64,000 nucleotides of DNA from assembly GCF_002288925.2 (NCBI RefSeq), contig NW_022098004.1, forward strand, positions 7,819,604-7,883,603. Reading direction: 5' to 3'. Within the stretch, counting starts at the first letter, position 1, and every line of letters begins with the position of its first letter. This document shows positions 23,106 through 33,369 of this stretch, in pieces. The notes beneath the pieces were generated by a model. It was not told the DNA's origin and did no database searches. It saw only the letters and a list, made by a program, of their open reading frames with translations. This DNA is from Delphinapterus leucas (Eukaryota; Chordata; Mammalia; Artiodactyla; Monodontidae). The translations under genes were made by a program, and so were the position numbers.

Positions 23106-24316
23106 ATTATTATGCCATATACATTTAAAATGAACAGATAAACAAAAGCCAGAACACATGGCATCAAGGGCTTTCTTAGACTCAGGGTGTATCAGTTAAA
23201 TGTGTGCTCCCTTGTCACATTTCTGCACAGCTCCACTTTTTTATGTGGATAATCTTTGATATGGTGATGGTTAAGTCACTATAATAGTAGCTACGGTGAG
23301 TTACAGGGATGATCAAGAGCCTTGGAAAGGAAAGCAGCCAAACTGAACTCTCTGAGTCAGATTCATTACCTGTAAAATGGACCAGTTATATCGAAGGAAA
23401 TTTAAGGTCTTCTCCCCTACCTCTGATGGTTTGTGTGTCCATAAAAGGAAGTGACAAGAGGTCACCAAGGAAGGTGTGTGGAGAGCGAGGTGAGAGCACT
23501 TTCTCTCTTGGCAAAGGTGAGGGGATTAGAGCCATGGGGATGGTGTTTTCTAAACTTCGCATTTGTACACATGGTCTGATATGTCTAAGTGCAGTTTCAG
23601 GGACAATAGGAAAGCATATTTAAAACGTGATTTGGAAAAGGTAAGGCACGTGGCTGCCATGCTGTGGAGTTATTTGCATGTAGGTGGCCATGAAGAGAAT
23701 ATTTGCGCCAGCAAGAGTCTCCTTCATTCTCACCCTCAGACACTGAGCACACAGCATCCTCTCTCTCTTTCTCAAATTCACGTGCCTTTTACAGCAGGGC
23801 AATCACCCTGATTTACTGAAGTTACTGATCCCTCTGCTTGGAGCCTCAGGAGCTGGTCTTTTCATTTATTCATGCGTTTGTTCTATGACTGTGTGCGGTG
23901 CAGTCGTTTGGTGCTGGATGTATACAGTTGACTGTAATGTTTTGCGTTAATTGCGCCAATAGAGGTTTGCCCAGGATTCCGTGAGAGCTGGGGAAGGAGG
24001 CTCTCTGCCCAGGCTAGGAAGCTCAGGACAGGAGTCAAAGACAACTGTTGTTTTTTTCTCTCCAGCACCCCTTCTCCCTCTCTGCAGGCAACAGACCTCT
24101 TTCTAGGGAAGAACAAATCCTATGTTTTCTGAGTGGGACTGACTCAGCAGCCCCTGGTGTGTGACCCAGACAAATAAATGTCTCCCCAGGAACTTTATGA
24201 CACAGCCATTGGCAGAGACTCATTTTGTTAGGGTTGCTAAACTGAAGGGGTATAGATTTGGGGTAGCCACTTGTCATCTTTCCAATCTTTTGGAGAAGGT
24301 TCGACTGTGAATGGAA
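23106..24316. other. mostly unique sequence, no gene seen
   Basis: A weak antisense L2-like patch (TTCATTTATTCATGCGTTTG) lies at about 23865-23900. No exon is supported. Confidence 0.45.
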
Positions 24317-24450
24317 CGTACATTAAAACAGCTGCAGAGACACTTCCCTAATCAATCGAAAGTAATTGAAATTTGGCTGCAAAGATTTATATGAAAATCA
24401 GAAAATACACCTTTAAATTTTAGGCTGCTGCTCTCCTATTACAGTGATGC
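24317..24450 (+). repeat. diverged direct repeat, copy 2
   Basis: ACGTACATTAAAACAGCTGC, AATTTGGCTGCAAAGATTTA and AATCAGAAAATACACC match in order the copy at 21940, about 2.38 kb upstream on the same strand. Confidence 0.5.
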
Positions 24451-25354
24451 CACTGTCTTGAACTGCTGGAGCATCTGCCTAGGAATGAAACCAAAGAACA
24501 GAGGAAAGCAGACCCAAGAGAAGGAGGGAAAGACAAAGCCCTAATAATAGCATTCAAGCTCCTAGATCCAACCATGCCTGAAGCTAGACGTTAGTCCTGT
24601 ACTTCTTGTTACATGATCCAATGAGTTGCTCCCCCAACTTTTTTTCCCCTAAGTTAATTCAAGGTAGATTTCTATTGTCTGCAAGTACAAAGGTCTTCTG
24701 GAGTATATAATGCCTTAGCTGAGTCGTAATGGATGAATAGGAATTTGTCAGGTGAAATGAGGATGGTGGCTGAGGTGGATAAGATTTTCCAGGCAGGTAG
24801 ATCATATAAACAAAGGCTTGGGGAGAAAATTTCTAAGGAAAGTATCTATACAAAATAATACAGTGGGCATTGTGCTTTGTCCAGGCTCTTCACTTGGAAA
24901 AAATACCGCTACAGAGTGGCCAAAATTACTTTGGAAACAGTAAGAGCATGGCCTTCTGAGTAAAGTCCACAAAGCAATAATGAGTTGGGAAAATACTAGC
25001 TCATAAGACTCACTTAACAGGCTTCTGGGATGAAGTTATAATTGTGGTAGATACAGAAGAAGTGACAGAAATATTACCGTTAATAAGAAATTCCATTTAA
25101 TATATTAGGACACACCCAGAAACATTAGGGGAAATCAGTCACATTCATTTGATGCTCTTGTTTATTTAGAATGGCTGAAAAATAAGGTGTTTTTGTATAA
25201 TTGCTATGAGTAAAGGAATTGTTTTTCACCTGAGCTCTGCCAATTTACAAAAACCACATACTAAATTTAATACAGCTGTTGATGAAAATGAATCCTCTAC
25301 GTGGCTTGCACAGTGATATTAAAGCCAAAAGCGTTTTGAGCACATCATTCTCCT
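24451..25354. other. mostly unique sequence with a possible ancient-repeat piece
   Basis: At 24765-24850, AGATTTTCCAGGCAGGTAGA and ACAAAGGCTTGGGGAG resemble the upstream part of the unassigned repeat at 50745. The rest is not recognised. Confidence 0.4.
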
Positions 25355-25570
25355 TGCTTGAAACGAGTCCTATTCCCTCTTCTCTACTGTCTAGATTTAC
25401 CAATCCTTTAATGCCCACTTCAAATTTTATTCCTCCAAATAGTTGCTTCTGAATGCTACAGCAGAATCAAGGCCTCTTCTGAATACACGCCTAAGTTTAC
25501 CTCCTGGCCTAGACACTACTTAATGTCTCTCTATGAAATTAACTTGAATTACAACTTAACTTTGGGTTAG
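25355..25570 (+). repeat. L2 LINE fragment
   Basis: Diverged L2 wording: CTATTCCCTCTTCTCTACTG, ATGCCCACTTCAAATTTTAT and CTCTTCTGAATACACGCC. Confidence 0.55.
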
Positions 25571-25885
25571 AGGCCTCCTTGGATGTAGCATCTGAGGCTG
25601 TGGGGCTTTAATACCTGATCTTTTGGCTGTAGAATAGATCCTGTATATAACTCTCCAGGAGTTGCACCGATATACCTCTCCCCTTTATGAAAGATGTCTC
25701 TAGGAATTGTAGTTTCATGGGATGCTGATAAGTATTTAGAAAAAATGGATCTGTAATGAAACATGTTTGGATATTTCATGTTATTAGGTACTTTCATGTT
25801 ATTAAATGCTGTAAATTCAATAGGTCTCTAACGTGAAAGATTTATCAGAACCTTCAATGTGCTTCTCTTCAAAAGGCGGATATAG
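25571..25885. other. unique-looking sequence, no gene seen
   Basis: A small duplication is visible: TTTCATGTTATTA occurs twice, at about 25774-25786 and 25792-25804. Confidence 0.5.
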
Positions 25886-25887
25886 TA

Positions 25888-26120
25888 CAGTTGATCCTTG
25901 AACAACATGAGTTTGAACTGTGTGGGTGCAATTATACACAGATATTTTTCAGCAGATTCGTGCTACCACAGCGCATGATCCTGGCTGGTTTAATCTGCGG
26001 ATGCAGAACTGCGCGTACGGAGGAACCGTGTCTATGGAGGGCCATCTGTAAGTTATACGCGTATTTTCAAAAGCACAGAGGGTCGGCACCCCTAACCCCA
26101 CATTGTTCAAGGGTCAGTGG
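25888..26120 (+). mobile_element. Tigger2/MER2-like Tc1-mariner mini-element, complete
   Basis: The left terminus CAGTTGATCCTTGAACAAC pairs with the right terminus ATTGTTCAAGGGTCAGTGG as an imperfect inverted repeat (14 of 19 positions). The element is flanked by TA at 25886-25887 and 26121-26122, the target of pogo/Tigger transposases. At 233 bases it is an internally deleted non-autonomous copy. Confidence 0.85.
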
Positions 26121-26122
26121 TA

Positions 26123-26528
26123 TATATCTTCATATATTCTCTTGGTTGACCTGTTTCCCATATACTTTATTCAATACTGGACTCCTTGGTTTTCTAGAGG
26201 AAGATGTGTCACACTTCTGTTGCTCAATCAATGGCTTCTAGAAACATCTCAGATACCTGTTTCACTTGGGAGGCAGAATATTGCAGGCTTGTCATTTACA
26301 AAAAGGAACACTCTTGACCCAAGAGACCATGCAGTGTTTGCTGGTCTTCCAGTTCTTACTCCTTCTTTAGGATAAACCAGCAATGGACATCGAAGGAGTT
26401 TATTTCACTGACTGCTGAATTTTATAACCTCCATCGTCCAGCAGAGGGATTCTTCCCCCTGTGAAACCTTAGTGCATAAAGTTGCCAACTGTTTTTTCCT
26501 GCTGAATTCATTCAATCGTATTTGAACG
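26123..26528. other. unique-looking sequence, no gene seen
   Basis: No repeat recognised. A partial CTCF-like word CCAGCAGAGGGA at 26439-26450 lacks the following GC. Confidence 0.5.
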
Positions 26529-26536
26529 TAAGAACA

Positions 26537-26752
26537 CTTTTTTTTTTTTTTTTTTTTTTTTGCGGTACGCAGGCCTCTCACTGTTGTGGTCTCTTGCATT
26601 GTGGAGCACAGGCTCCGGACGCACAGGCTCAGTGGCCATGGCTCACGGGCCCAGCTGCTCCGAGGCATGTGGGATCCTCCCGGACCGGGGCACGAACCCG
26701 CGTCCCCTGCATCGGCAGGCGGACTCTCAACCACTGCACCACCAGGGAAGCC
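26537..26752 (-). mobile_element. CHR-2-type SINE, complete
   Basis: The plus strand shows poly-T, then GCGGTACGCAGGCCTCTCAC, GGAGCACAGGCTCCGGACGC and the antisense head ending CACCAGGGAAGCC. Target duplications TAAGAACA lie at 26529-26536 and 26753-26760. The substitutions away from the other copies (TCTCTTGCATTGTGG, CTGCTCCGAGGC) suggest it is older than those at 50289 and 59503. Confidence 0.95.
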
Positions 26753-26924
26753 TAAGAACAGTTTTAAATACAGCAATTCACACCTAGCTTCACTTGTATT
26801 TATGATAATGTAAGAGTTGTACTTACTTTAAGCGGATTTTATGAACAGTGATTTCTGTGCCTGTATTTGGAAATGCCTGGAAAGACTATTTCTCCCTCTT
26901 ATCTTTGTAATTGGCAGCTCTGGG

Positions 26925-27075
26925 AGTCGGGATGTAGAAAGGGTGTGGTCTGTGGAGCAAACCCAGCTTGAATTTGGATACCTGCTCTCTATTTCTTACT
27001 AACTTCATGGATTTGGGAAAGGATTTTGCCTTTCTGAACCAAAGTTTCTCCATCTACAAAACTAGAACGTTAATA
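26925..27075 (+). repeat. MIR SINE fragment
   Basis: Sense MIR: GTGTGGTCTGTGGAGCAAAC, CTTGAATTTGGATACCTGCT, GGATTTGGGAAAGGATTTTG and AGTTTCTCCATCTACAAAAC. Confidence 0.7.
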
Positions 27076-27559
27076 TCCACTTACCTCATTGGAAAATTGT
27101 GATGTTCCTCTCTCTCCCTCCCTTGTCTTTGCAAACTGAAATGCGGGATGATCCAAAGCCAAATTATTCCCCTGAGTCCATCTATTGTTAGCCTTGTTTG
27201 AAACTGTGCTTCCCTCTGTAGTGACACTTTTTTTCCCACACCAGCCTGCACTCACTGTCCACTTCTATTCAGCACTCTGACCTTTCCTGGCTGTCTTATT
27301 GCCAGTTTTTCTGCATACATGACATCCACGATCAGTAGGTATCATGTGTGAATATTTCAGAATCTCTTTGGTCAATCATGTCTTGAGATAAACTCTTGGA
27401 TTATTTTGTTCAAATAAGATTGCCCAGTGTTGAGTCTTACATGTATAATGTTCTTTCCTGAGATACCTTGGAAGATACCTTGGAACAAACCTAAGTATAA
27501 AAGAAATCAACCTAAATTTATTCCCTTAATCTTAATCCAAAGCATCACAATTTCTGATT
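27076..27559. other. unique-looking sequence, no gene seen
   Basis: No repeat recognised. A local direct repeat GATACCTTGGAAGATACCTTGGAA lies near 27462. Confidence 0.5.
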
Positions 27560-27900
27560 CTCTTTTTTTTTTTATATTGAGGAATTTATTTTAACTTTCA
27601 CTATGAAAGATTTCAAACATACAGAACAGAGATAATAAGAGAGAATAGTATAATGCAGTCTCATGTACCCGGCACCCAGCTTTTAACAATTACCAATTTA
27701 TGGAAAACTTTGTTTCATCTGTATCTTCTACTTCCTCCTCACCTTTGGATTATTTTGGGACAAATCCAGGATATCTTGTCATTTCATCTGTGAATATATC
27801 AATGTGTATATTTTGAAATGATAAAGGCAGCTTATAAAACTGCAACGCAATTATCACACTAAAAAACTAAAAAATACTTTAAAATGTTATGTCAATCATT
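27560..27900 (-). repeat. L1M-type LINE 3' fragment
   Basis: A T-run at the left (27562-27573) fits a poly-A tail on the minus strand. AAAGATTTCAAACATACAGA, CATGTACCCGGCACCCAGCT, TTAACAATTACCAATTTATG and AATCCAGGATATCTTGTCAT follow an old L1 3' consensus. Confidence 0.6.
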
Positions 27901-28191
27901 TTGATTGGAGTAGGGGGACAAATGTATAGAAGTTGAGGTTCACTACGGAGCCATGCAGATTGAGAAAACAATGCCTTGCAAAACCTGATCACTCTGTGAC
28001 CTTGGCCTTCACCCCTGTCTGCAGGTCAGAAGAATCTGGCAAATTCTAAAATCACGAAAAGGAAAGAAGGGAAGTTTATGGAGTGACCATCCAGTATTCC
28101 TGAGCTCCCACCCAGCAAAGATTACAGGGAGCCAGAAGTTTCTGGAGACTTGTAGACACACATGCTGGGCTACAATTTTTGACGCTCTCAC

Positions 28192-28335
28192 CAACGTCAG
28201 TAATCACTGCATCATTGACAGTGCTGTCAATGGTGATTCCTTCTGGTTTGGAATTGATGGCGTTTGCTGCAGTATGGATTTTGGACCCAAATGGGAGAGT
28301 CAGTATGTTGATGATATCATCATTCCTCTCAGAAA
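28192..28335 (-). CDS. candidate isolated coding exon, product unknown
   Basis: On the minus strand a pyrimidine tract (TTTTTTTCCTTTTTCCTCAT) leads to TGTCAG at 28336-28341, and the exon would begin at 28335. It ends at 28192 before GTGAGAG (28185-28191), a good donor. The interval is 144 bases and opens in one frame with 47 full codons, two bases left over at the start and one at the end. Both flanking introns would therefore be phase 1, and skipping would keep the frame. The peptide includes LTLPFGSKIHTAANAIN and EGITIDSTVNDAVITDV. It is rich in Ile, Thr, Asn and Asp, as in an extracellular beta-rich domain, and phase-1 symmetric exons are common in extracellular proteins. I do not recognise the family. 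The frame stays open on both sides, so openness alone is weak evidence. No partner exon was found in the window, and the L1 strand bias argues for a plus-strand host gene. It could be a real exon, a fossil exon or chance. Confidence 0.35.
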
Positions 28336-28880
28336 CTGACAATGAGGAAAAAGGAAAAAAATCTCCAAAATAAGTCCTAAATGTGCTACTGAGGACCAAT
28401 CAGTATCCTCAGGCAGCAACCTTTCTTATCAAAACGTGACAGAAGTTCTTTTCTTAGAAAGGTGCCAAGTTAATTAGCACCTGATAGGACCTTGTTATAG
28501 TGCAGAACGACTTTCCATCTGCTGATAATTTAATTGTTACACACGTGACACAAGGAGATCGAGCTTCACATTCCGTTACATAATGTAAATCGACAGTCAG
28601 TGAATGCTGCTCAATAGCTTGATGTCATTAATAAGGTTGTTTCTTAAACTCATAACAAATATCAAGTTGTTTTCTCAGTAGGTTAGAAAAACAGAATCAA
28701 CACCCGTGGCAGTTTTGAGAGGTGAGTCAGCTGGGCACATCTGCCGTGCTTCCAGAAGTCGTGGGCTGATGGTGGAGAAGATCGTGTCGGCACTGATCTT
28801 TGTTTGAGGTCAAAAAGGTTCTAGAAGGACATCCTGCAGGGTAGGGTGAAGGACCTTACAGCCACCGTTCTCCCAGGTTG
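28336..28880. other. unique sequence, possible conserved non-coding element
   Basis: Around 28480-28680 the sequence has ATAATTTAATTGTTAC, an ACACGTGAC E-box and TGTCATTAATAAGG, homeodomain-type words that recur in vertebrate developmental enhancers. No coding signal is seen upstream of the exon candidate. Confidence 0.3.
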
Positions 28881-30010
28881 TCTTTAGCGGTTGACTGGTG
28901 GTGAGGGAAGGGTCCTGTCCCCGCTCTCGAGGCTTCTGCCTGGCTGGCGTGGAGATGCAGCCAAGGCACCGCCATGTTGGGATGAGGGAAGGAGAGCCTT
29001 GTGAGCAGGTGCCAGCAGACTGGCCTCCTCTTATGCTCCACAGTCTTTCAGAACTGGGTCCAGGGGTCCTCTCTGGTCAGAACATTATGGGAACCTCCAA
29101 GGTTTGGTGCTCCAGCGGAGCAGCCCAGGGAGTCCCTGTACAGTTGGGGGATAGCACGAACCACGTCCCCACCCTGACCCTCAGCCCAGGCATCTTGAGC
29201 AAGCGCAGAGTCAGCCTGCATGGAGGCTCTGTGCTGCCTGGAGAGGGCCCCCTCCCCTGCTTGTTCCCACAATGCTGTCCTAATCCTCAGTGTTGTACAG
29301 TCCTTGGCCTCGCTCCATCCATGGCTGAGTTACTTTTTTCCTCTCAAACATCCCGTGGGAGGTAAACAAGGAAATCCTTCCTGCCTCTTTCAGGTGGAGT
29401 GGGATTGTGTTCAGAGTTCAGACACATAACCAAAGCAAACAGGCAAAAAGAAGCAAACAAAACCAAGTCAACAACTGAAACAAAGAGGAGGCGGGGCTTT
29501 GGGTTGGCTGTAAGGATGGTAACTGCAAAAAGTTTGGGTTGGATAGAGCAGAAAGGCTGAAGGTGTTCTCCGGCTGCTCAGGCTGTGGGCTCCGAGATGG
29601 CAGGGCTCTTGAAGATCTGCGGAAAAAGATCTGACGTGCGGAAGGACTGGACCTAAGGAGGGGGGCCGCGCGAGCCCAGGCTCCTACCATCTTTGGACGG
29701 TGGGGATTGGACCAGTCCCCCCCACACTTGGATGGGGAAGCTTCTGGGACAGAAGGCCCCAGAGTAGTGTGTCTGAGTAACCGTCCTCAGTGAGGTGGCA
29801 GTTGAACGCATGACACGGGCAGCACGGGGCTGACTCTAGCAGAACAAGGCGAGGGGCAGGAGAAGGCACAGCTGTCAGGTCCGCAGCCTGTGCGGGTCCT
29901 GGGCGCTGGGCGCCAGTGAAGCAAATGTGTCTCTAGCCTGGTGGGTGAAGTGCAAAGAGTGAGACAAACCGGAAGTGGCGCAAGACGTGGTGGCTAAGTG
30001 ACTAAACTAT
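28881..30010. other. GC-richer unique patch, no gene called
   Basis: CpGs are more frequent than around it (for example GGGCCGCGCGAGCC near 29665 and GGGCGCTGGGCGCC near 29903) but fall short of an island. ETS core CCGGAAGTG sits at 29969-29977. A 155-codon plus frame at 28898-29365 has no known domain and no clear splice context. Confidence 0.35.
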
Positions 30011-30124
30011 GTGAAGCAGGCTCCAGATCCAGCTTGCTCTGTGTTCTTGGAGTAAGAGATCGCCTAGCTTGAAATCTGTGTCTTCTTACTTTGTAGTAAA
30101 TAAATTCATGGTGATTTCAGAAAA

Positions 30125-30450
30125 TTAGAAAATTTAAATAGTGAAAATAAAGTCAAGCTAAAAAACCTCCCAGATATTCTATTATGTATGTAGAGATAAA
30201 TCACTATCATAAACTTGATGGATTCTTCCTCTTCCTCCTCCTTTCTTTCTTCCCTCTTTCTTAATCTCCCTCATCTACATGTGTGAGTATATAAATATAA
30301 ATATATACCACATACATATATACATACATATAGAGAGGGTATTCTACCTTGCATCGTACTTTTCCTCCTTAATATTGAAGACACATTTTCCTGTATCTAA
30401 AATGTTACTGTTGATGGCTGAATAGCACTTCGCAGTGTGAGTGTATTCGC
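30125..30450 (-). repeat. L1M-type LINE fragment with TA-rich insert
   Basis: Antisense L1 wording: AGATAAATCACTATCATAAA, TATTCTACCTTGCATCGTAC, GAAGACACATTTTCCTGTAT and TGATGGCTGAATAGCACTTC. Pyrimidine (TTCCTCC) and TA repeats occupy 30226-30335. Confidence 0.6.
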
Positions 30451-30789
30451 CCTCACTGCCTAACAATTGACATGATGGTCTTTCTGCTGTTTTCTTTTGG
30501 GGGTTGTTTCCTGAGCTTCACCTCTAATAGCGAACCCCTAAAGTTTGCTGGGAAGAGATGAGGATTGCTTCTAGAATCATGGACTCTCAGGGTGGGAAGA
30601 GAACTTGGCTGCAGTTTTGGAAAACTCCAACCTCTTTTTTTTGTTTTTTTTGGTGCCATTTATAGCCGCCTCACCTCTTGGGTAGTCCAGCCTCTATTTG
30701 ACAGTGACTGGGAATTCGCTATGTCAGAAAGCCAGCAATAAGCTTATTAAATACCCATCAGAAAATATTTTTTTTCCGTGAGATGATCC
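30451..30789. other. unique-looking sequence, no gene seen
   Basis: A T-run with G interruptions lies at 30635-30650. No repeat assigned. Confidence 0.5.
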
Positions 30790-31020
30790 AGAATCTGCTT
30801 TAGAACATAGGGACCTGGAGCCAGACAGACTGAAGGCACTGTGCTGGCTCCTCTACCCACCAGCTCTGTGGCCTTGGGCAAACCTCTTTGACCCTCAGTT
30901 TCCTCATGTGTAAAACAGGTATGATAAAATAGGAGGTGCCTCAGATGGTTGTTAGGAATATTGAGTGAGATGAGGCATGTGGAATGCATAGTAAGAGCTC
31001 AATAAAAGTTAGCTGCAATA
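30790..31020 (+). repeat. MIR SINE, near full length
   Basis: Sense MIR in order: GACCTGGAGCCAGACAGACT, GCTCTGTGGCCTTGGGCAAA, CCTCAGTTTCCTCATGTGTA, TCAGATGGTTGTTAGGAATA and GAGCTCAATAAAAGTTAG. It is the best preserved MIR in the window. Confidence 0.9.
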
Positions 31021-32264
31021 CAGTAATGTCTGCACATTATAGTAACACAGAATGTGCTCGATCCCTGCCACCTGACAGACCTGTGTCAATTTAAAGTGAT
31101 GCGTGTGTCGTATCCCCTATCCCAGTCTTCTCTTCTTTTTTTTCGGGAGAGATTTCATGGGGTAGCAATTCACGTCCCTTCATCCCATCCAGCTCTGTCT
31201 CTCTCCTGAATATGTCCATATCTACCCACTTCTCTTCATTCTCTTCCCACCCACCCCCACACTACCCCAGACAAAACCCTAAAGCTTCAGGGTTGCTCGT
31301 ACCTTTCAACAGGCTTCTCTGCCTCTCAGTGGTTTGATGAGTGAACTACTTTGATTTCCTATTCAGAATATCTTAGGAGAAAAAAAAAAAAATTCTCCTG
31401 TGGAGACTTTTTCATGCATCAGTATTTTTAAGAAAAATTAAATACAACAGTAGGATTTTGGTTGGCAGAATTCCTGTTCCTGACACAATGGATAACTCTT
31501 TTGGTGCTGGTGACCCAAACTGTTTCGACAACTCACGTGACTGGATCTGTTTGCTAAAAACCATTATGTGACCAAGGAGGTTGACAGATTTTCCAGGTCT
31601 TTCCACCCTGACCAGACATCTTGTCCAGCCTGATGTCTTTCTCCCATTGGAATAAATCAGAGAAGATGGTGTCTCGCCTCTAATTAAATTCTCATCTATG
31701 CCCAACTGTTTCAAAGGGCAACTGTCTTAAACCTTTGAACTTTATTTGTAATACAAAACTTCAATTAGATAAAGGACAATAATTAGCAGATATTTTATCT
31801 TTGGGCATAATTAAATCTTTAAGAAGGGACGTTTTAATCGATGAGTTGTAATGACAAGTTCATAAATTAATCCCACCAATGGAGGCTTGGCAGTAATCAA
31901 TGGATCTTTAAAGAGGTTCAGGGTGAGGGGACACGGCTGTGGGAACACAGATGCTCACTCAGTTCAGTTTGGTGTAAAGATTCTAATTTATTAAGGATTA
32001 GCTGGCTCAAAAGATTACCTATTTATTTAAGGGAAAATCATTTAAAATATTAACTTTTAATGGGAGGGAACACCTTCTTCTTGCAAGTTTGTGCTTTCAA
32101 ACTTTCTTCTTAGGCCTCTCAACTCAGACCATCATTGCTGATGTACGTTTGCACCCTTGTCCTGGGGCTGTTTTCCAATTTGTGGACTTGATAGGTAGCT
32201 TGAATTAGAGAAACCAAAACCAAGGTTGACTACCGTTAGCTGTTTAAAGGTTGTTCTTCTAAAA
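31021..32264. other. unique AT-rich stretch, possible conserved non-coding element
   Basis: An A-run is at 31380-31392. From about 31420 to 32060 there are many homeodomain-like words (TCTAATTAAATTC, ATAATTAGC, TTTTAATCGATGAG, CATAAATTAATCCC) and no recognisable repeat over 600 bases, a texture typical of conserved enhancers. A 100-codon minus frame at 31412-31714 has no known domain. Confidence 0.35.
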
Positions 32265-32267
32265 CAG

Positions 32268-32492
32268 GAGTCAGCAAACTCTGGCCCACTTGACAAATCT
32301 GGCCCTCTGCCTATTTTTGTAAATAAAGTTTTATTGGAACACAGCCATGCCCATTTGCTTCTGTATTGTCCGTGACCATTTCACAGTACAAAGGCAGAGT
32401 TGAATAGTTACTCCAGGGACTATCTGACCTCAAAGCTGAAAATATGTACTATCTGACTATTCATTTTGCAGAAAAAAGTTTGTTAGCCTCTG
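32268..32492 (+). repeat. hAT DNA-transposon relic, family A copy 2
   Basis: GGAGTCAGCAAACTCTGGCC, TTTGTAAATAAAGTTTTATT, GGAACACAGCCATGCCCATT and AAAAAAGTTTGTTAGCCTCT span both termini of the Arthur1-like element, with terminal words GTCAGCAAAC and GTTTGTTAGC. Confidence 0.75.
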
Positions 32493-32515
32493 TTTGGAAA
32501 CACTGTGTTCTCTTT

Positions 32516-32816
32516 AAAAACAATTTTTATTTGAGTACAGTTGATTTACAATGTCGAGTTAGTTTCTGCTGTACAGCAAAGTTAGTTTCTGCTGTTCAGT
32601 TATACATATACATATTACATATATCCACTCTTTTTTAGATTCTTTTCCTATATAGGTCATTACAGAGTATTGAGAAGAGTTCTGTGTGCTATACAGTAGG
32701 TCCTTATTAGTTATCTATTGTATATATAGTAGTGTGTACATGTCAATCCCAATCTCCCAATTTATTCCTCCCCACCCCTCCGCTTTCCCCCCTGGTAACC
32801 ATAAGCGTGTTTTCTA
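32516..32816 (-). mobile_element. 5'-truncated L1, 3'-UTR only
   Basis: The antisense L1 3' end: TTTTTATTTGAGTACAGTTG, TGTGTGCTATACAGTAGGTC and GTTATCTATTGTATATATAG. Target duplications are about 17 bases with few mismatches (AAACACTGTGTTCTCTTT at 32498-32515, AAACATTGTGTTCTTTT at 32817-32833). A 20-base segment containing GTTAGTTTCTGCTG is tandemly duplicated within it. Confidence 0.85.
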
Positions 32817-33019
32817 AAACATTGTGTTCTTTTACCAAATCTTGGCAGTTTTGGTAAAATTTAAACTCAACACAGCACTACATAGATGGTGTTTATTGTA
32901 AGAATGTAAATTAAATATTTCAAATATGAGGTTCTTTGGCTTTAGTAGCCTCCAAACCAGGTTCCTGGCATGAGTCTCGGAAAAAAGCAAGGGAGGCGGA
33001 GCAGCTAAGGGAAGAGTGT

Positions 33020-33236
33020 TGTTGCTGTGGGTGGCGGTGGAAGGAGGGCCATGCAGAAGCAGGAGCTTGGTGTGTTCCAGAAACAGGAAAAGCACCAGGG
33101 TCATGAGTGGTGTAGCAGTAGGTCGGGGCGGTGAGGCAGAAGTGGAGGCTGAGCTGCTACATCAGGGGCCAGATAAAATGGTTGGAAATTATTCAGAGTG
33201 TGAATGGAAGCCATGGAAGGGTTCTAAGTAGGGTAC
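33020..33236 (+). repeat. unassigned ancient interspersed repeat
   Basis: GAGGCAGAAGTGGAGGCTGA, GGGGCCAGATAAAATGGTTG and GGAAGCCATGGAAGGGTTCT follow the same dispersed family as 50745-51490. I do not trust my memory enough to name it. Confidence 0.45.
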
Positions 33237-33244
33237 ACTTGCTT

Positions 33245-33369
33245 CCTAGGGGGCTACACAAAATACCACAAACTTCTTGGCTTCAAACAACAGGAATTTA
33301 TTTCCTCAGAGTTCTGGAGGCCAGAAGTCCTAAATTAAGGTGTCAGCAGGGCCCTGTTCCCCGTGAAGG
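33245..33369 (-). repeat. MLT1-type MaLR LTR, first part
   Basis: Antisense MLT1 3' end: ACACAAAATACCACAAACTT, CAGAGTTCTGGAGGCCAGAA and GTGTCAGCAGGGCCCTGTTC. The element is interrupted at 33370 and resumes at 33957. Confidence 0.85.
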
